This document shows, piece after piece, positions 26,237-37,400 of a stretch of DNA of 48,810 nucleotides. The DNA lies in NCBI GenBank assembly GCA_036274495.1, contig DASUFP010000012.1, positions 1 through 48,810 on the forward strand. Direction: 5' to 3'. Within the stretch, counting starts at the first letter, position 1, and every line of letters begins with the position of its first letter. The notes beneath the pieces were generated by a model. The model did not search any database. It was not told the DNA's origin and saw only the letters and a list, made by a program, of their open reading frames with translations. A program made the translations under genes and the position numbers. The stretch is from DASUFP01 sp036274495 (GTDB lineage Bacteria; Bacteroidota; Bacteroidia; AKYH767-A; OLB10).

Positions 26237-27886
26237 ATGTTTAAACCATTTTTGACCCTTATAACCGGTATGCTGTTACTGGCGAGCAGCCCTGTAGTAA
26301 GCCAACCCTACAACTGGGATTTTGCCGAATCGCTGGCCGGATCCACCTCCGGATCGGGTCTGGTGAAAATGGATCAGGATTACGCCGGAAATATTTATGT
26401 CTGCGGTGAGTTTACTGACACACGGACTTTTGGACCTTACACGTTAACCGCCACCGGAAACAAAGACATTTTTGTAGCAAAATATGATAACACCGGAATG
26501 TGTCAGTGGGCTATACACGGAGGCGGACTTAACACCACCGTTAATTCAGGCGGAATAGTCATTCACAACGGCATCATATACATCACCGGGTCCTTCAATG
26601 GCTCCTTGCATCTGAGTAATCTAACAGTATCAACCAATCCTCCCAATACGCAGGTATATATTGCTCTTATTGATCCCTCAAACGGAATGGTAAATGTTTT
26701 AAAACAGGAGGGTGGTAACTTCGATGATTTTGCAACCGGCATCTGCAAAAGCGCAAGCGGAGGATTTTATATCACTGGCAGTTTTGCCGGTGTAGCTAAC
26801 TTCGGCAGCTATTCGGTAAACTCCGGTAATTTCTCCAATACCGATGTGTTTATAGCCAAATACAATGCATTCGGTAACTGCTTGTGGGTTAAGAAGGGTG
26901 GCAGCCTTGCCCAGGAGGATAAGGGATTAGCTGTAAAAGAAATGCCTGATGGGAATGTTGTTTTAACCGGTTATTTTCAGGGAGCAGCCTACTTTGACAC
27001 CTGGTGGATGATTGGCAATGCGGGTGCCGATATTTTTCTGGTCTGCTACAATTCAGCCGGTGCCGTGCAGTGGGCAACTCATGGCGGCAGTGCGGGTACC
27101 GATTTGCCAACAGCCATAACCACCGACTCCCTCGACTATGTTTATGTAACCGGTGAAATAGGAGCCGGCGGAACCTTTTCATCTATTTATGTCCCCGGTG
27201 ACGGATACGGCACCGCTTTTATTGCCAAATACGATAGTACGGGCAATTGTCAATGGGTAAAAACTGCCGAAAGTTTTGGTTCCGATATCGGGTCCGAACT
27301 GGTTACCGATCCCGGTGGCAATTCATACATGGTTGGAGATATTTCAGGCAATGCAAATTTTAGCGGCACCCAGCTAAACGGTGCCATGGGTTTTGATGGT
27401 TTTGTTTCCAAATACGATCCTGCCGGAAATCTGATCTGGGTGATCCGTTTGGCCAATCCCGGATTAAATGATATACGATCCGTTTTGCTCCAAAGCAACG
27501 GCGCACTCATACTGTCGGGTGAATTTGAAAACACCATGTCTCTTGGAAATTTCACTATTCAGCCTTCACCCCCGGGGACTCCTACCCTTTTCCTGACCCT
27601 ATTGTCGCCCGGAACCCTCGGACTAAACGAACCATCCGCTGCAACTTTTTCCATTGCTCCGAATCCGGCTTCCGATTGGCTGTATGTTGTTGGTGAGGGT
27701 ACAACTCTATACACCAAATCCGAAATCATTGGTATTGATGGCAAGGTTATTCAAACTGCATACAATCACGCTTTTGAGAATGGAACATTCGATATTCCAA
27801 TAAATACGCTGGCGGCCGGCAGTTACTTTCTCAGGTTATCAGGCGATTCGGGGACAGCTGTGAAACGATTCCACGTTATCAGATAA
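26237..27886 (+). CDS. Secreted SBBP-type beta-propeller repeat protein with T9SS sorting domain (copy 1)
   Basis: The chosen ATG at 26237 starts a signal peptide (MFKPFLTLITGMLLLASSPVVS, then Q); an upstream in-frame ATG would only add a non-signal extension. The mature ~525 residues consist of repeats of about 55-60 residues with the theme GNIYVCGEFT...TFGPYT...GNKDIFVAKYDNTGMCQWA. These are beta-propeller (SBBP) blades. The C-terminal T9SS domain begins near FSIAPNPASDWLYV and ends VKRFHVIR. The protein is therefore exported and surface-associated, with an unknown ligand. It is followed after 86 bases by a full-length paralogue, so this is a tandem duplication. Confidence 0.85.
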   Translation: MFKPFLTLITGMLLLASSPVVSQPYNWDFAESLAGSTSGSGLVKMDQDYAGNIYVCGEFTDTRTFGPYTLTATGNKDIFVAKYDNTGMCQWAIHGGGLNTTVNSGGIVIHNGIIYITGSFNGSLHLSNLTVSTNPPNTQVYIALIDPSNGMVNVLKQEGGNFDDFATGICKSASGGFYITGSFAGVANFGSYSVNSGNFSNTDVFIAKYNAFGNCLWVKKGGSLAQEDKGLAVKEMPDGNVVLTGYFQGAAYFDTWWMIGNAGADIFLVCYNSAGAVQWATHGGSAGTDLPTAITTDSLDYVYVTGEIGAGGTFSSIYVPGDGYGTAFIAKYDSTGNCQWVKTAESFGSDIGSELVTDPGGNSYMVGDISGNANFSGTQLNGAMGFDGFVSKYDPAGNLIWVIRLANPGLNDIRSVLLQSNGALILSGEFENTMSLGNFTIQPSPPGTPTLFLTLLSPGTLGLNEPSAATFSIAPNPASDWLYVVGEGTTLYTKSEIIGIDGKVIQTAYNHAFENGTFDIPINTLAAGSYFLRLSGDSGTAVKRFHVIR

Positions 27887-27941
27887 AGCGCTGTATTTCA
27901 AATAATTATAACGAAAAAAGAGGGTATTGCCTTCTTTTTGC

Positions 27942-27949
27942 TATTTTTG
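27942..27949 (+). promoter_or_regulatory. Probable -7 promoter element of the second propeller gene
   Basis: TATTTTTG matches the Bacteroidota -7 consensus TAnnTTTG exactly, 23 bases before the ATG at 27973. No good TTTG was found 19 bases upstream, so only the -7 half is supported. It suggests copy 2 may be transcribed on its own as well as with copy 1. Confidence 0.45.
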
Positions 27950-27972
27950 AACTTCCTAACACAAAAATTCAG

Positions 27973-29637
27973 ATGCAAAAATTTGTACTAAAAGCGCTAA
28001 TACTGATAGGATTAGCTTTACCTGTTTCACTCATTGCCCAGCCTTTTACCTGGGATAATGCTACTGCCCTTGGCGGGAAGGTCAACGGCGGCGGAGGCAT
28101 GAAGATGACTAAAGATGCATCGGGCAACTTTTTCATGATTGGTGAATTTACCGGTCAGCGCAACATCGGCGCGTTTGTGGTCAATGCCACCGGAAACAAC
28201 GATGTTTTTGTTGCAAAATTCAACTCCGCAGGAATTTGTCAGTGGGCTATAAATATAGGCGGGGCATCCAATTATGCTCTTGCAGCCGGAATCGCTTATT
28301 CGGGAGGTGCACTTTATGTAACCGGAACGTTTTCAAATGCGCTCAACGTAAATGGTCTGCTGCTGAGTACCAGCGGACAGAATGATATTTTTATTGCACA
28401 AATAGATCCCAATAGCGGAATAGCATCGTGGCTCATTAAAGCGGGCGGAACTTATGATGATATCAGCGGCGGCATTTGCGCAAGTGCCAGCGGCGGATTT
28501 TATCTGACAGGCAACTTTACCTTCAGCGCCAATTTTGGAAGTGTCAATTTGTTTTCAGGTTCCTTCTCAAACATCAATATGTTTGTAGCCAAATACAGTT
28601 CTACCGGTACCTGCATGTGGGCTCAGCAGGCCGGAAATACCGCGCAGGAAGACAAGGGAACCGCCATTCAGGAATTATCCAATGGAGATATTGCTGTTGC
28701 AGGCACCTTTCAGGGAGCGGCAACTTTTGCACCCTATACCATTAACGGCTCTTTAGGCACCGACATCTTTGTTGCAAGTTATACTTCGGCAGGAATTGTT
28801 AACTGGGTTAAGCACGGCGGCGGCAGAGGTTCTGATATTCCTTTCGGGATGAGTGTTGATCCCTTAAACAATATTTACATCACCGGCGTTGTCGGCGACA
28901 CCTCTTATTTTGATGGATTCCTTGTTCCGGATTATGGTTACGGAAGTGTTGTAACCGTAAAATATTCGCAGCAGGGAGTATTTCAATGGGCAACCTGGGG
29001 CGGTGGTCCTATCGCAATTGATTCGGGTGCTGATATTTCTACCGATGCAGTTGGTTCATCATATGTTGTTGGAAGTCTTGAAGGAAATGCCGCTTTCAGC
29101 GGTGTTCCCCTGGTGAACGCGCAAGGCTTTGATGGCTTCATTGCTAAATACGATTCACAAGGTAATCTTACCTGGGTAAATCGGGTACCGGCTCCCGGGT
29201 CTAACGATACCAGATGTGTACTGCAATTACCCGGAGGCTACTGTTATGTTGGAGGAGAATTCTCCAGTTCCTTTACACTTGGATCAACAACGCTAACTCC
29301 CAGCGGAGCGCTTTCCAACGAACCTACTATTTTCCTGGCACGTTTTGGAGGCGGAACGGTTGGACTGGCAGATCCCTTGGCTCCATCTGTTGCATTGGAT
29401 TTTTATCCTGTTCCCGCCACCGATCATTTAACCATCTCATGCTCCGGAATAAAAGATGCCATTGCATCTGTTGAACTGATTTCAATTGAAGGCAAACAAT
29501 TAACATCTGTTCCTTTTTCGCTGAATAATTCAGCAGCAACAGTTGTGCTTGACCTTTCGGCTTATCCTGCAGGCACCTACTTTGTTCGCCTCAACAGCAT
29601 TAATGGTGAAGTAACAAAAACATTTATCAAGCAGTAA
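27973..29637 (+). CDS. Secreted SBBP-type beta-propeller repeat protein with T9SS sorting domain (copy 2)
   Basis: The 554-residue paralogue of the preceding gene has a signal peptide (MQKFVLKALILIGLALPVSLIA, then QPF). The same blade repeats appear at the same positions (FFMIGEFTGQRNIG, GFDGFIAKYDSQGNL and similar), and the T9SS type A tail runs from LDFYPVPATDHLTI to VTKTFIKQ. The two copies align along their whole length but have clearly diverged, so the duplication is not recent. The gene ends just before a strong terminator shared with the convergent giant gene. Confidence 0.85.
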   Translation: MQKFVLKALILIGLALPVSLIAQPFTWDNATALGGKVNGGGGMKMTKDASGNFFMIGEFTGQRNIGAFVVNATGNNDVFVAKFNSAGICQWAINIGGASNYALAAGIAYSGGALYVTGTFSNALNVNGLLLSTSGQNDIFIAQIDPNSGIASWLIKAGGTYDDISGGICASASGGFYLTGNFTFSANFGSVNLFSGSFSNINMFVAKYSSTGTCMWAQQAGNTAQEDKGTAIQELSNGDIAVAGTFQGAATFAPYTINGSLGTDIFVASYTSAGIVNWVKHGGGRGSDIPFGMSVDPLNNIYITGVVGDTSYFDGFLVPDYGYGSVVTVKYSQQGVFQWATWGGGPIAIDSGADISTDAVGSSYVVGSLEGNAAFSGVPLVNAQGFDGFIAKYDSQGNLTWVNRVPAPGSNDTRCVLQLPGGYCYVGGEFSSSFTLGSTTLTPSGALSNEPTIFLARFGGGTVGLADPLAPSVALDFYPVPATDHLTISCSGIKDAIASVELISIEGKQLTSVPFSLNNSAATVVLDLSAYPAGTYFVRLNSINGEVTKTFIKQ

Positions 29638-29656
29638 CCATCTTTCTGCTTATATG

Positions 29657-29687
29657 AAAAAAGGCGCATCAGTGATGCGCCTTTTTT
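29657..29687. terminator. Bidirectional terminator between convergent genes
   Basis: AAAAAAGGCGCATC and GATGCGCCTTTTTT form a perfect 14-pair stem with a three-base loop. Flanking A and T runs make it work on both strands. It lies between the plus-strand propeller gene ending at 29637 and the minus-strand giant gene ending at 29715. Confidence 0.92.
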
Positions 29688-29714
29688 CAATCCCTTTGTT
29701 CCCGTTAACTTTAA

Positions 29715-32700
29715 TCAGTAGAAAATCTTCCTGGTATCAACCTGTGTGCTGTTGCTCAGGATAACCTGATAAATACCGGAAGCTAGAACGGCTTTTATTT
29801 CCATTACATTTAATCCGGGCGAAGCAGGGTTGTCTGATGTTGCTGCAATCACCCGGCCCATCATATCAACTACCTGTACCGTGTATGGTTCGTTGCTGTC
29901 GTAATTAAACAGCAGCGATATGCCCAGTGTGGAAGTTGTTACAGTTGCCGATACTATTCCAAATTGTTTTTGTGTCATGTCTATCGCTATCGGTCCGTAG
30001 CCGCTCAACCTGCCACCAATATCATATTGCCGGAGCCGGTAATATTGAATCCCTTTCACAGGATTCTCATCATACAAACGGTAGTACTGCGATTGTATGC
30101 TGTTGCCCTGACTGTTTAATTTTCCTATAAATTTCCACTCAAACAAATCCACTGATCGATCAACTTCAAACCGGTCGTTGTTCAACTCACTGGCCGTTGT
30201 CCAGTCCAGCTGCACACGTTCCTTAACCACATGGGCAGTAAAGTCGAGCAACTCTACCGGAAGGGGCATCTCTTCGCGTACCACAGCCCACCAGATGTTA
30301 TCACCAAATGAGGTAAAGCCGGGTATTGTTACGGCGTTGGGAACAAACGATTGTCCCGATATAAACGGCAGCTCCCATCCCGGACCCGGAGTAACCGATC
30401 CGGCGTTCTGTACCCAGCGTTGCGAAAGCATATTGGTGTTACCGCCTGTTGCCTGTTCCGAAGGCGCATAACGAAGCGTTATATCCGCTTCTGCAGGCAA
30501 ACTGCTGTTGTATATCTTCCAATACCGGTCAACCATATTCATACTGTTGTTTACACCTACATTAAAAGCGTTGATGTTGCCTACTACAGGTGCGGGGTAT
30601 CCGAACGACTCTTGCGGCAGCGGTGTGTTGCCGGCGCCGGTGCCGTAGGTGGCAAACGTAACATCGTGTGTCCCGGTTTGAGCCGTATATGTTACCGGTA
30701 CCGACACACCCGCATTGTTCACAAACGGCAGGGTGTAGGTCTGAGGCAGCGTTGCGCCCGTCATGTTCCACCTGAAATTACCATAATACATTCCTGCAGC
30801 AGGTGCTGTTTCACTCAACAGCTTTCCGTTAACTGCCTTCAACGCGTTAGCATTTGCATTGGTTAGTGTTACGGTGCCGCTGTCCAGTTTCAGGTATCCG
30901 TTTTCAAGTATCAAACTGTCGGTAACGGTAAAATCCGTCTTGCGGGTAACATGTTGTGTGTTGTCAATTTTCAGATCGTAAAAAGTTGTTGGTGATGTAC
31001 CGCTAACGTTTTGCGGGTATGTGTTTGGCACTCCGGATGCATCTGCTCCGGTCATGGATACTTTACTGAATCCCGGAACGAAGGTGCCGTTGTTCACCCA
31101 TTCACGACGTTTTTCCACATTGTATTCGCTGTATGGCCGGTGATACTTAAATGTAATGTTTGGTCGTAGTTGAGAGACCAGCCAGGTAGCCGGATTTGAA
31201 ATATCATTGGGCACCATGGAACAAGCCGGTATTGCAGGGTTACCATAAAGTATCGCATAGGTATGACGGCCAATCATTGGTTGTGTGTTTCTTGGCTGCA
31301 ATATACCCGATCCGGCTGCACCATTACTGTCGTAACAAATTTCTATCAAATAACTCTGAAACGTATTTGGCAGCACAAAAGAGCCGGGGATAAGCGGGAT
31401 ACGCAGAGTGGTATATCCGCCGGCTGCCGTTCCGTCAGCTGAAATGTTTCCGCTGAATATCGTCCAGGGTCCTGATGCATAAGGTGGAATACTACCTAAT
31501 GCCCCGGGCAGGAAGTTTACAGGAGGAGTAACCAAAGAATATTTGATTGTAACATTAGTAAAACCATTATTAAAAGCAGTAACCTGACGTTGAACATGCA
31601 TTATCAATGTATCAATGACATCCCCTGCCACCATATGCTCGTTCACAAAGTCCGCATAACTGAGTACATAAAATGCCCGAACCTTTTGTCCGTCTCTGAA
31701 CGGCGCATAAAAAGTCGGAGCTGATATAACGCCATTGCTGAAGCGGGCGGAGTCGGCATAGGCGCTTTTTACTTTGAGCAAAGATCCGTTTTCTATGATA
31801 AGAGAATCGGCAATACTTAAGTCTCCCGAATTATAAGAATTAACAATTAGAGAATCGGATGATTGAATGCGTAATTTACCTGCTGAGGCCAGTGTGCCGT
31901 TATGTATAACAGGTGAGTGAGGACCCGGTCGGCCCGGCGCCGGGCCTCCTAAATATTTTGGAATAAACACATTATCATATGTTGTGGGGATTCCGCCACA
32001 CCAGTTATACGGGTTGTCCCAGTCATCCGAATATCCCAGCCATATTTTATTATAACCTGATGGCGCCCCAAATGCCAGTGAATTACATGCAGGCAATGCC
32101 CCAATAATATAATCTTCTGTTTCACCGTATTGAGCAGAGGCGCATGGCTGTATATTGGAGTTAGCATACAATTCTATAACCCGTAAACGCATGGTACCGC
32201 TTGCAGCCGTAGTTGGTATACAAAAATCCGCAGGTACCATTGCAGCTCTTACTTGTGGCCCGCTTTGAAATATTTTTTCTCCTCCCGGAAAACCAATATA
32301 AATTTTGCTGTTTACAAGTGTAGCGGAAGCCGGATTCGACATTGTAATAACCGGCGATGCCCATCCTGTAATTACTGTACCCCCTGGAATTCCCGGGCCC
32401 CAGATAGAACGGCCAACCGCAATGGAACCCGCCCAGCCCGGTAAGGTTGCTAAAGAAACAATTGCAGATCCGACAGTAAGATTTCCCGTTGGAATCATCT
32501 GTACAGCACCTGAAGCTCCTGGTGAAGCAGTATACGTGGAAATCATCAGATTGCTGTTAAAGTTGCCATCCCTGTTCATATCCAAAAAAGCTGCGATATA
32601 ATTGGAATTGTACCAGTTACCGATATATGTCTGAATCTGATAATTGGTTGTGCCGTCTGCCTTAAGTGAGGCGGAAGTACCCACTTCGGGTAAAAAAAGA

Positions 32701-34322
32701 TCATAGTCACCGGGATGTTTGGTAAACGGGCATTGTGCCATTGGATACATTCCACCTAATCCGCAATCGCCATACCAGCCCGGATTCGAGTTGAAGTGTC
32801 CTGTAGGATTTCCGGGAAGAGGCCAGCAGGGCTGCCAACCGGTATAAATACCCTTTGTTGCTGCCGAATCTCCGTCAAGACGTACTCCTGAAATAAAATC
32901 ATTATTGCAATTCAAATATGAATAACAACAATACTGAAATCGAATTGGGATACAGTATGTCAAATCGATAATTCTGTTTCCTGGCAGTGTGACAACTGTC
33001 GGAGTGTAGTTATTATAAAAGGTAATTGTTCCTGATACTGCTCCGGTATTTGATGAATTAAGTATAACTGTTGTCGGAGAAGAAAAACCGGTAATAAGTG
33101 CGCCGGATGCAACTCCGGTACCACTTACACTCATCCCGGTCACTAAACCTGATGTATCCGACACGGTAAGGGAGTTTGTACCGGCAGTTCCCGAGCCCGT
33201 CTTAAACCGTTGCAAATCGAAACTTACAAACTCGGCATCCACTTCATGTCCCGATGTAGCACCGGACTGAATATCATAGGTGATCCAAAAATTGTTAATT
33301 CCCAATTGAAGAGCAGGTCCGTTGAAGGTATAATTGGTGAGCCATGGACTTGCAACGGTGCCTATCAACGTGGCCGAAAGTGTATCGAATGTTTCAGATT
33401 CACCCGAATACCACAACCTCGCATTCGCAATGTCGCCGGCGGCATTGGTTGTTCCATTGGTATTAAACACTACATTCCCCAGAGTAAATGGAACACCATC
33501 GCCTTCCATATTGATCTGAACACCTACAATTTGCTGGTTAGTTGCACCTACGCCTGTTGTATAAATATTCTGGTATACAATACCTCCTGAAACATATGTT
33601 TGAATTTCGGGATACTCGGTGATAGAAAAGTCATCAATGCAGATATTGTTTCCCCATCCCGAATAACCGACAATAATAACATACACCGAATCCCTGTTTG
33701 AAACCGGAACAGAGGCAATCGGGATGGAATACGTATACTGATTCCAGGTATTAGCTGTTGCGGATGGCGACAGGGTGCAAAGCCGCGAAATGGCAGTGTA
33801 TCCTCCTGCATCGGGTAACGGTGAGGATATATACGTTGCTGCCACCGGATCGGGGTTGTTTGCAATAAAAACCCTTATGCTGTCAAAACCTGCTGCAGCA
33901 TCCCTGTACATATAAAAGCTGGCGGTGAGTGCACCGGAATTCCAGGCACGGTAATCAAATCTGCGTGTTGCTAAATAAGCCGACTCTCCCGTGTTGGTAT
34001 AATCCGACAGGTAACGGATCATTCCATTACCTGTTCTCGCCACCACGGAGGGATTTGACGTGCCTCTGCAGCGATCCCACCTGTTGTCGGGGTCCAGACT
34101 GGTACCTATTGTGCCGGTTGTCCACCCATATGGCAATGTGAGTGTGAATGAACCACCGGGAAAGGGGACCGGATTTGTATAAGGGGGAAAACTTACCGGA
34201 GTAGCGGCCGCCAAAGGCGCCCCATCAAAACCCTCATTGTAAACCACCTGCGCGTGTGATGGCAGGGCCGCAAAAAGCAACAAGCCGGAAATTACTATGG
34301 ATTGTAAAACAGTACGCATCAT
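29715..34322 (-). CDS. Giant secreted GEVED-type T9SS protein (copy 1)
   Basis: The 1535-residue protein has a signal peptide (MMRTVLQSIVISGLLLFAALP, then SHAQ). Residues ~25-240 form a jelly-roll adhesin-like domain starting VVYNEGFDGAP. Residues ~245-450 hold a beta domain with the NNFWITYDIQ motif, interrupted at ~375-440 by a GMSVSGTGVASGALI module. A GEVED domain runs ~455-745 (YCIPI..., NRDGNFN, GETEDYI) and is interrupted at ~611-673 by a second module of the same kind. Further beta domains follow, and the type A sorting tail ends QVDTRKIFY. No enzymatic motif is seen. A large surface or matrix adhesin is the most likely role, but this is inference. Copy 2 lies 126 bases upstream. Confidence 0.85.
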   Translation of the reverse strand: MMRTVLQSIVISGLLLFAALPSHAQVVYNEGFDGAPLAAATPVSFPPYTNPVPFPGGSFTLTLPYGWTTGTIGTSLDPDNRWDRCRGTSNPSVVARTGNGMIRYLSDYTNTGESAYLATRRFDYRAWNSGALTASFYMYRDAAAGFDSIRVFIANNPDPVAATYISSPLPDAGGYTAISRLCTLSPSATANTWNQYTYSIPIASVPVSNRDSVYVIIVGYSGWGNNICIDDFSITEYPEIQTYVSGGIVYQNIYTTGVGATNQQIVGVQINMEGDGVPFTLGNVVFNTNGTTNAAGDIANARLWYSGESETFDTLSATLIGTVASPWLTNYTFNGPALQLGINNFWITYDIQSGATSGHEVDAEFVSFDLQRFKTGSGTAGTNSLTVSDTSGLVTGMSVSGTGVASGALITGFSSPTTVILNSSNTGAVSGTITFYNNYTPTVVTLPGNRIIDLTYCIPIRFQYCCYSYLNCNNDFISGVRLDGDSAATKGIYTGWQPCWPLPGNPTGHFNSNPGWYGDCGLGGMYPMAQCPFTKHPGDYDLFLPEVGTSASLKADGTTNYQIQTYIGNWYNSNYIAAFLDMNRDGNFNSNLMISTYTASPGASGAVQMIPTGNLTVGSAIVSLATLPGWAGSIAVGRSIWGPGIPGGTVITGWASPVITMSNPASATLVNSKIYIGFPGGEKIFQSGPQVRAAMVPADFCIPTTAASGTMRLRVIELYANSNIQPCASAQYGETEDYIIGALPACNSLAFGAPSGYNKIWLGYSDDWDNPYNWCGGIPTTYDNVFIPKYLGGPAPGRPGPHSPVIHNGTLASAGKLRIQSSDSLIVNSYNSGDLSIADSLIIENGSLLKVKSAYADSARFSNGVISAPTFYAPFRDGQKVRAFYVLSYADFVNEHMVAGDVIDTLIMHVQRQVTAFNNGFTNVTIKYSLVTPPVNFLPGALGSIPPYASGPWTIFSGNISADGTAAGGYTTLRIPLIPGSFVLPNTFQSYLIEICYDSNGAAGSGILQPRNTQPMIGRHTYAILYGNPAIPACSMVPNDISNPATWLVSQLRPNITFKYHRPYSEYNVEKRREWVNNGTFVPGFSKVSMTGADASGVPNTYPQNVSGTSPTTFYDLKIDNTQHVTRKTDFTVTDSLILENGYLKLDSGTVTLTNANANALKAVNGKLLSETAPAAGMYYGNFRWNMTGATLPQTYTLPFVNNAGVSVPVTYTAQTGTHDVTFATYGTGAGNTPLPQESFGYPAPVVGNINAFNVGVNNSMNMVDRYWKIYNSSLPAEADITLRYAPSEQATGGNTNMLSQRWVQNAGSVTPGPGWELPFISGQSFVPNAVTIPGFTSFGDNIWWAVVREEMPLPVELLDFTAHVVKERVQLDWTTASELNNDRFEVDRSVDLFEWKFIGKLNSQGNSIQSQYYRLYDENPVKGIQYYRLRQYDIGGRLSGYGPIAIDMTQKQFGIVSATVTTSTLGISLLFNYDSNEPYTVQVVDMMGRVIAATSDNPASPGLNVMEIKAVLASGIYQVILSNSTQVDTRKIFY

Positions 34323-34395
34323 TGGGGGAGTCTGCGCTCAGAAGTGTGATTAAAGTTAGGCATATGATTTGTAAATGCCTAAAAAAATCCAATAT

Positions 34396-34425
34396 AAAAA
34401 AGGCCCCGGATAATTCCGGGGCCTT
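34396..34425 (-). terminator. Intrinsic terminator downstream of giant T9SS gene copy 2
   Basis: On the minus strand AAGGCCCCGGA and TCCGGGGCCTT pair perfectly around a four-base loop, followed by a run of T residues. It should separate the transcripts of the two tandem giant genes. Confidence 0.92.
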
Positions 34426-34448
34426 GTCGTTTAAAGGGTTATTTTGTC

Positions 34449-37400
34449 TTAGTAGAAAATCTTCCTGGTATCAACCTGTGTGCTGTTGCGCAGAATAACC
34501 TGATAAATACCGGAAGCAAGATTTGCTTTAATGTCCATCACGTTTAATCCCGGCGAAGCAGGGTTGTTGGAAGAAGCCGCAACTACCTGGCCCATCATAT
34601 CAACCACCTGAACAGTGTAAGGTTCGTTGCTGTCGTAGTTAAATATGAGCGATACGCCCTGAGTAGAGTGTGTTACGGTAGCCGAAACAATTCCGAATTG
34701 CTTACGGGTCATATCCACTGCTACCGGTCCGTAGCTGGTAAGTCTGCCGCCTAAGTCGTACTGACGCAGTGTATAGTATTGCAATCCATTTACAGGATTC
34801 TCATCCCATGTCTGATAGGTTTGCGTAATGCTGCTGTTGCCACGGCTTCTCAGTTCGTCAATAAACGACCAGTCGCTCATGTTGACGGTACGCTCAATCA
34901 CGAATTTGTCATTGTTGAGTTCAGAGGCAGTTGCCCAGTCGAGTCTCACACGCTGTCCTACAGGCTTTGCAGTAAAGTCAAGCAGTTCTACAGGCAATGG
35001 ATTGATATCGCGGACTACCGCCCACCAGATGTTATCGTTAAAGAGGTTGAAGCCCGGAATCTGAACATTGGTGGCAGCAGGCATCTGACCGGCAAGGAAT
35101 GGGAATTCCCATCCTGCACCCGGAGTAGTGGAACCTGCATTGGCTACCCAGCGCTGACCGGCATAAGGTGAAGCACCAAGTGCCGCGTTTTCTGTCGCAG
35201 CCCAGCTGATGGTAAGGTCAGCCGTTGCGCCTGCGGGTGTTGAATTGTAAATTTTCCAGTAACGGTCAACCATATAGGCACTGTTATCGGTACCTGTCGC
35301 ATAGCCGTTAACGTTAGATACCACCGGTCCTGGAGGGCCCGGCGTATGGTTAGGCAATGGTGCATTGGCAGCCGATGTGGCGTAAGTGGCAAATGTTGTA
35401 TTGTGGTTTCCGGCTGTCATGTTGTACGTTACCGGCACATATACACCACCGTTAGTTACAAATGGTATGGTACGGGAAGATGGGAGTGATGTACCCGTCA
35501 TATCCCAGTGGAAGTTACCGTAGAACAATCCGCCTGCAGGTGCTGTTTCACTTTGCAGGAATCCGTTGAGCACCCGCAGTCCCGAAAGGGCAGGATTGGT
35601 GAGATGCACTGTACCGCTATCCAGTTTGAGTCGTCCGTTCTGGAGGTACAACGTATCGGTAACGGTGAAATCTGTTTTACGTGTAACGTGCGAGTTGTTG
35701 TTAATGGTAAGGTCGTAGAAGGTTGTGGAATTGGCCCCGCTTATAACCTGGGCATTGATGCCCGGCGTACCAACCAGGTTGGCTCCCGTCATAGTGACCC
35801 GGCTTAATCCGGCGATAAACGAACCATCGTTCACCCAGTTCTTACGGGCTTCAATCGGATATTTCGCATAAGGCCTGCGGACACGGAACGTAATGTTCGG
35901 ACGATAGGAGTTCACCTGCCATGTGGCCGGGTTTCCCGGATCATTAGGAATCATAGAACAAGCTGCCGCTCCGGGTGTTCCGTAGACAATTGCGAACAGG
36001 TTTGAACCAATAATCTGCGTATGCTTAAAGTTAAAGGTTCCGCCGCCTGCAGCACCGTTGTTGTCATAGCATATTTCAAACATGAACCATTGCGTAGTAT
36101 TCGGATAAACAAATGATCCGGGTGTCAACGGAATGGTCATGGTTGTGAAGGCATTTGCCGCCAGCCCTGTAGCCGGAATGTTTCCATTGAATATGGTCCA
36201 GGGTCCTGATCCATATGCCGGAATAGATCCGAATGCTCCGGGCAGGAATGAAACCGGAGGTGTGACCAGAGAATACTTAATAGTTACGTTGTTATATGCC
36301 GTGAGGAATGCTGTATTGAGACGCTGCACCTCAAAGAAAAGGGTATCAATGATGTCACCCGGAATGACTCCCTGAGCAGCAAAGTCACTCGGACGCATTA
36401 CTATAAAGGCACGCACTTTTACACCATCACGGAAAGGAGCAAAGAAGGTAGGTAACGATAAAGTACCGTTACTGATAACCGCATCCTTGCGCAGGTCGCT
36501 GACTACTTTAAGTTTCGAGCTGTTTTCAATAATGAGTGAATCGGCAATGGTAAGGGTACTGCTGGTATAAGCATCTATGGTAATAGAGTCAGTAGCCTGT
36601 ATACGCAGTCTGCCTGCTGTAGCCGTTACATTCGCTTTAATTACGGGAGAATAATCACCGGGACGTCCGCCTGCACCGAATTTAGGAACAAAGGCATTGT
36701 CGGAAAGTGAAGGTATTCCGCCGCACCAGTTGATCGGGTTATCCCAGTCGTCGGTAAAGCCGAGCCATACCTTATTGTATCCGGGAGGCGCTCCGAAAGC
36801 TGAACCGTTGCAGGGCGGAACTACTGTTACTATATAATCTTCCGTCTCACCCCAGGTATAGCCCTGACAGGAATTGATGCTGGAAGTAGCATATACTTCA
36901 CGCTGACGGAAACGTATGTTACCGCTGGAGGCGTTGGAGGGGATACAGAAATTGGCAACAAAGTTAGCTCCGTTGTTCAGCGGGCCCGACTGGTAAATTT
37001 TTTCGCCGCCTACAAATCCAATATAAAGTGGACTGTTTGTTGCTGTTGCGGATGCATTCTGCGACATGGTGATGGTAGGGCTAGCCCAACCGGTTATAGT
37101 AGTACCGGCAGGTATGCCCGGTCCCCAGATGGCTTTTCCAACTGTGATGGAACCGCCCCATCCCGGAAGAGAAGTCACATTGATAGTAGGTGATCCGGCT
37201 GTTACTGTACCAAGCGGAATCTGCTGTACTACTCCGCCACTTCCGGGAAGTCCGCTGTAAGTAGAGATGAGCAGGTTATCATTTAAAACCCCATCCTTAT
37301 TCAAATCAATCCAGGCAGCCAGGTAGTTACTGCTGTACCAGGTTCCCACCCATGCCTGTAAAACATAGTTGGTGGTTCCATCGGCCTTCAGTGAAGTGGT

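Noticed and set aside
25719..26255. Small plus-strand open frames upstream of the first propeller gene
   Set aside because: They overlap the SAM riboswitch and its terminator on the other strand and have no coding character.
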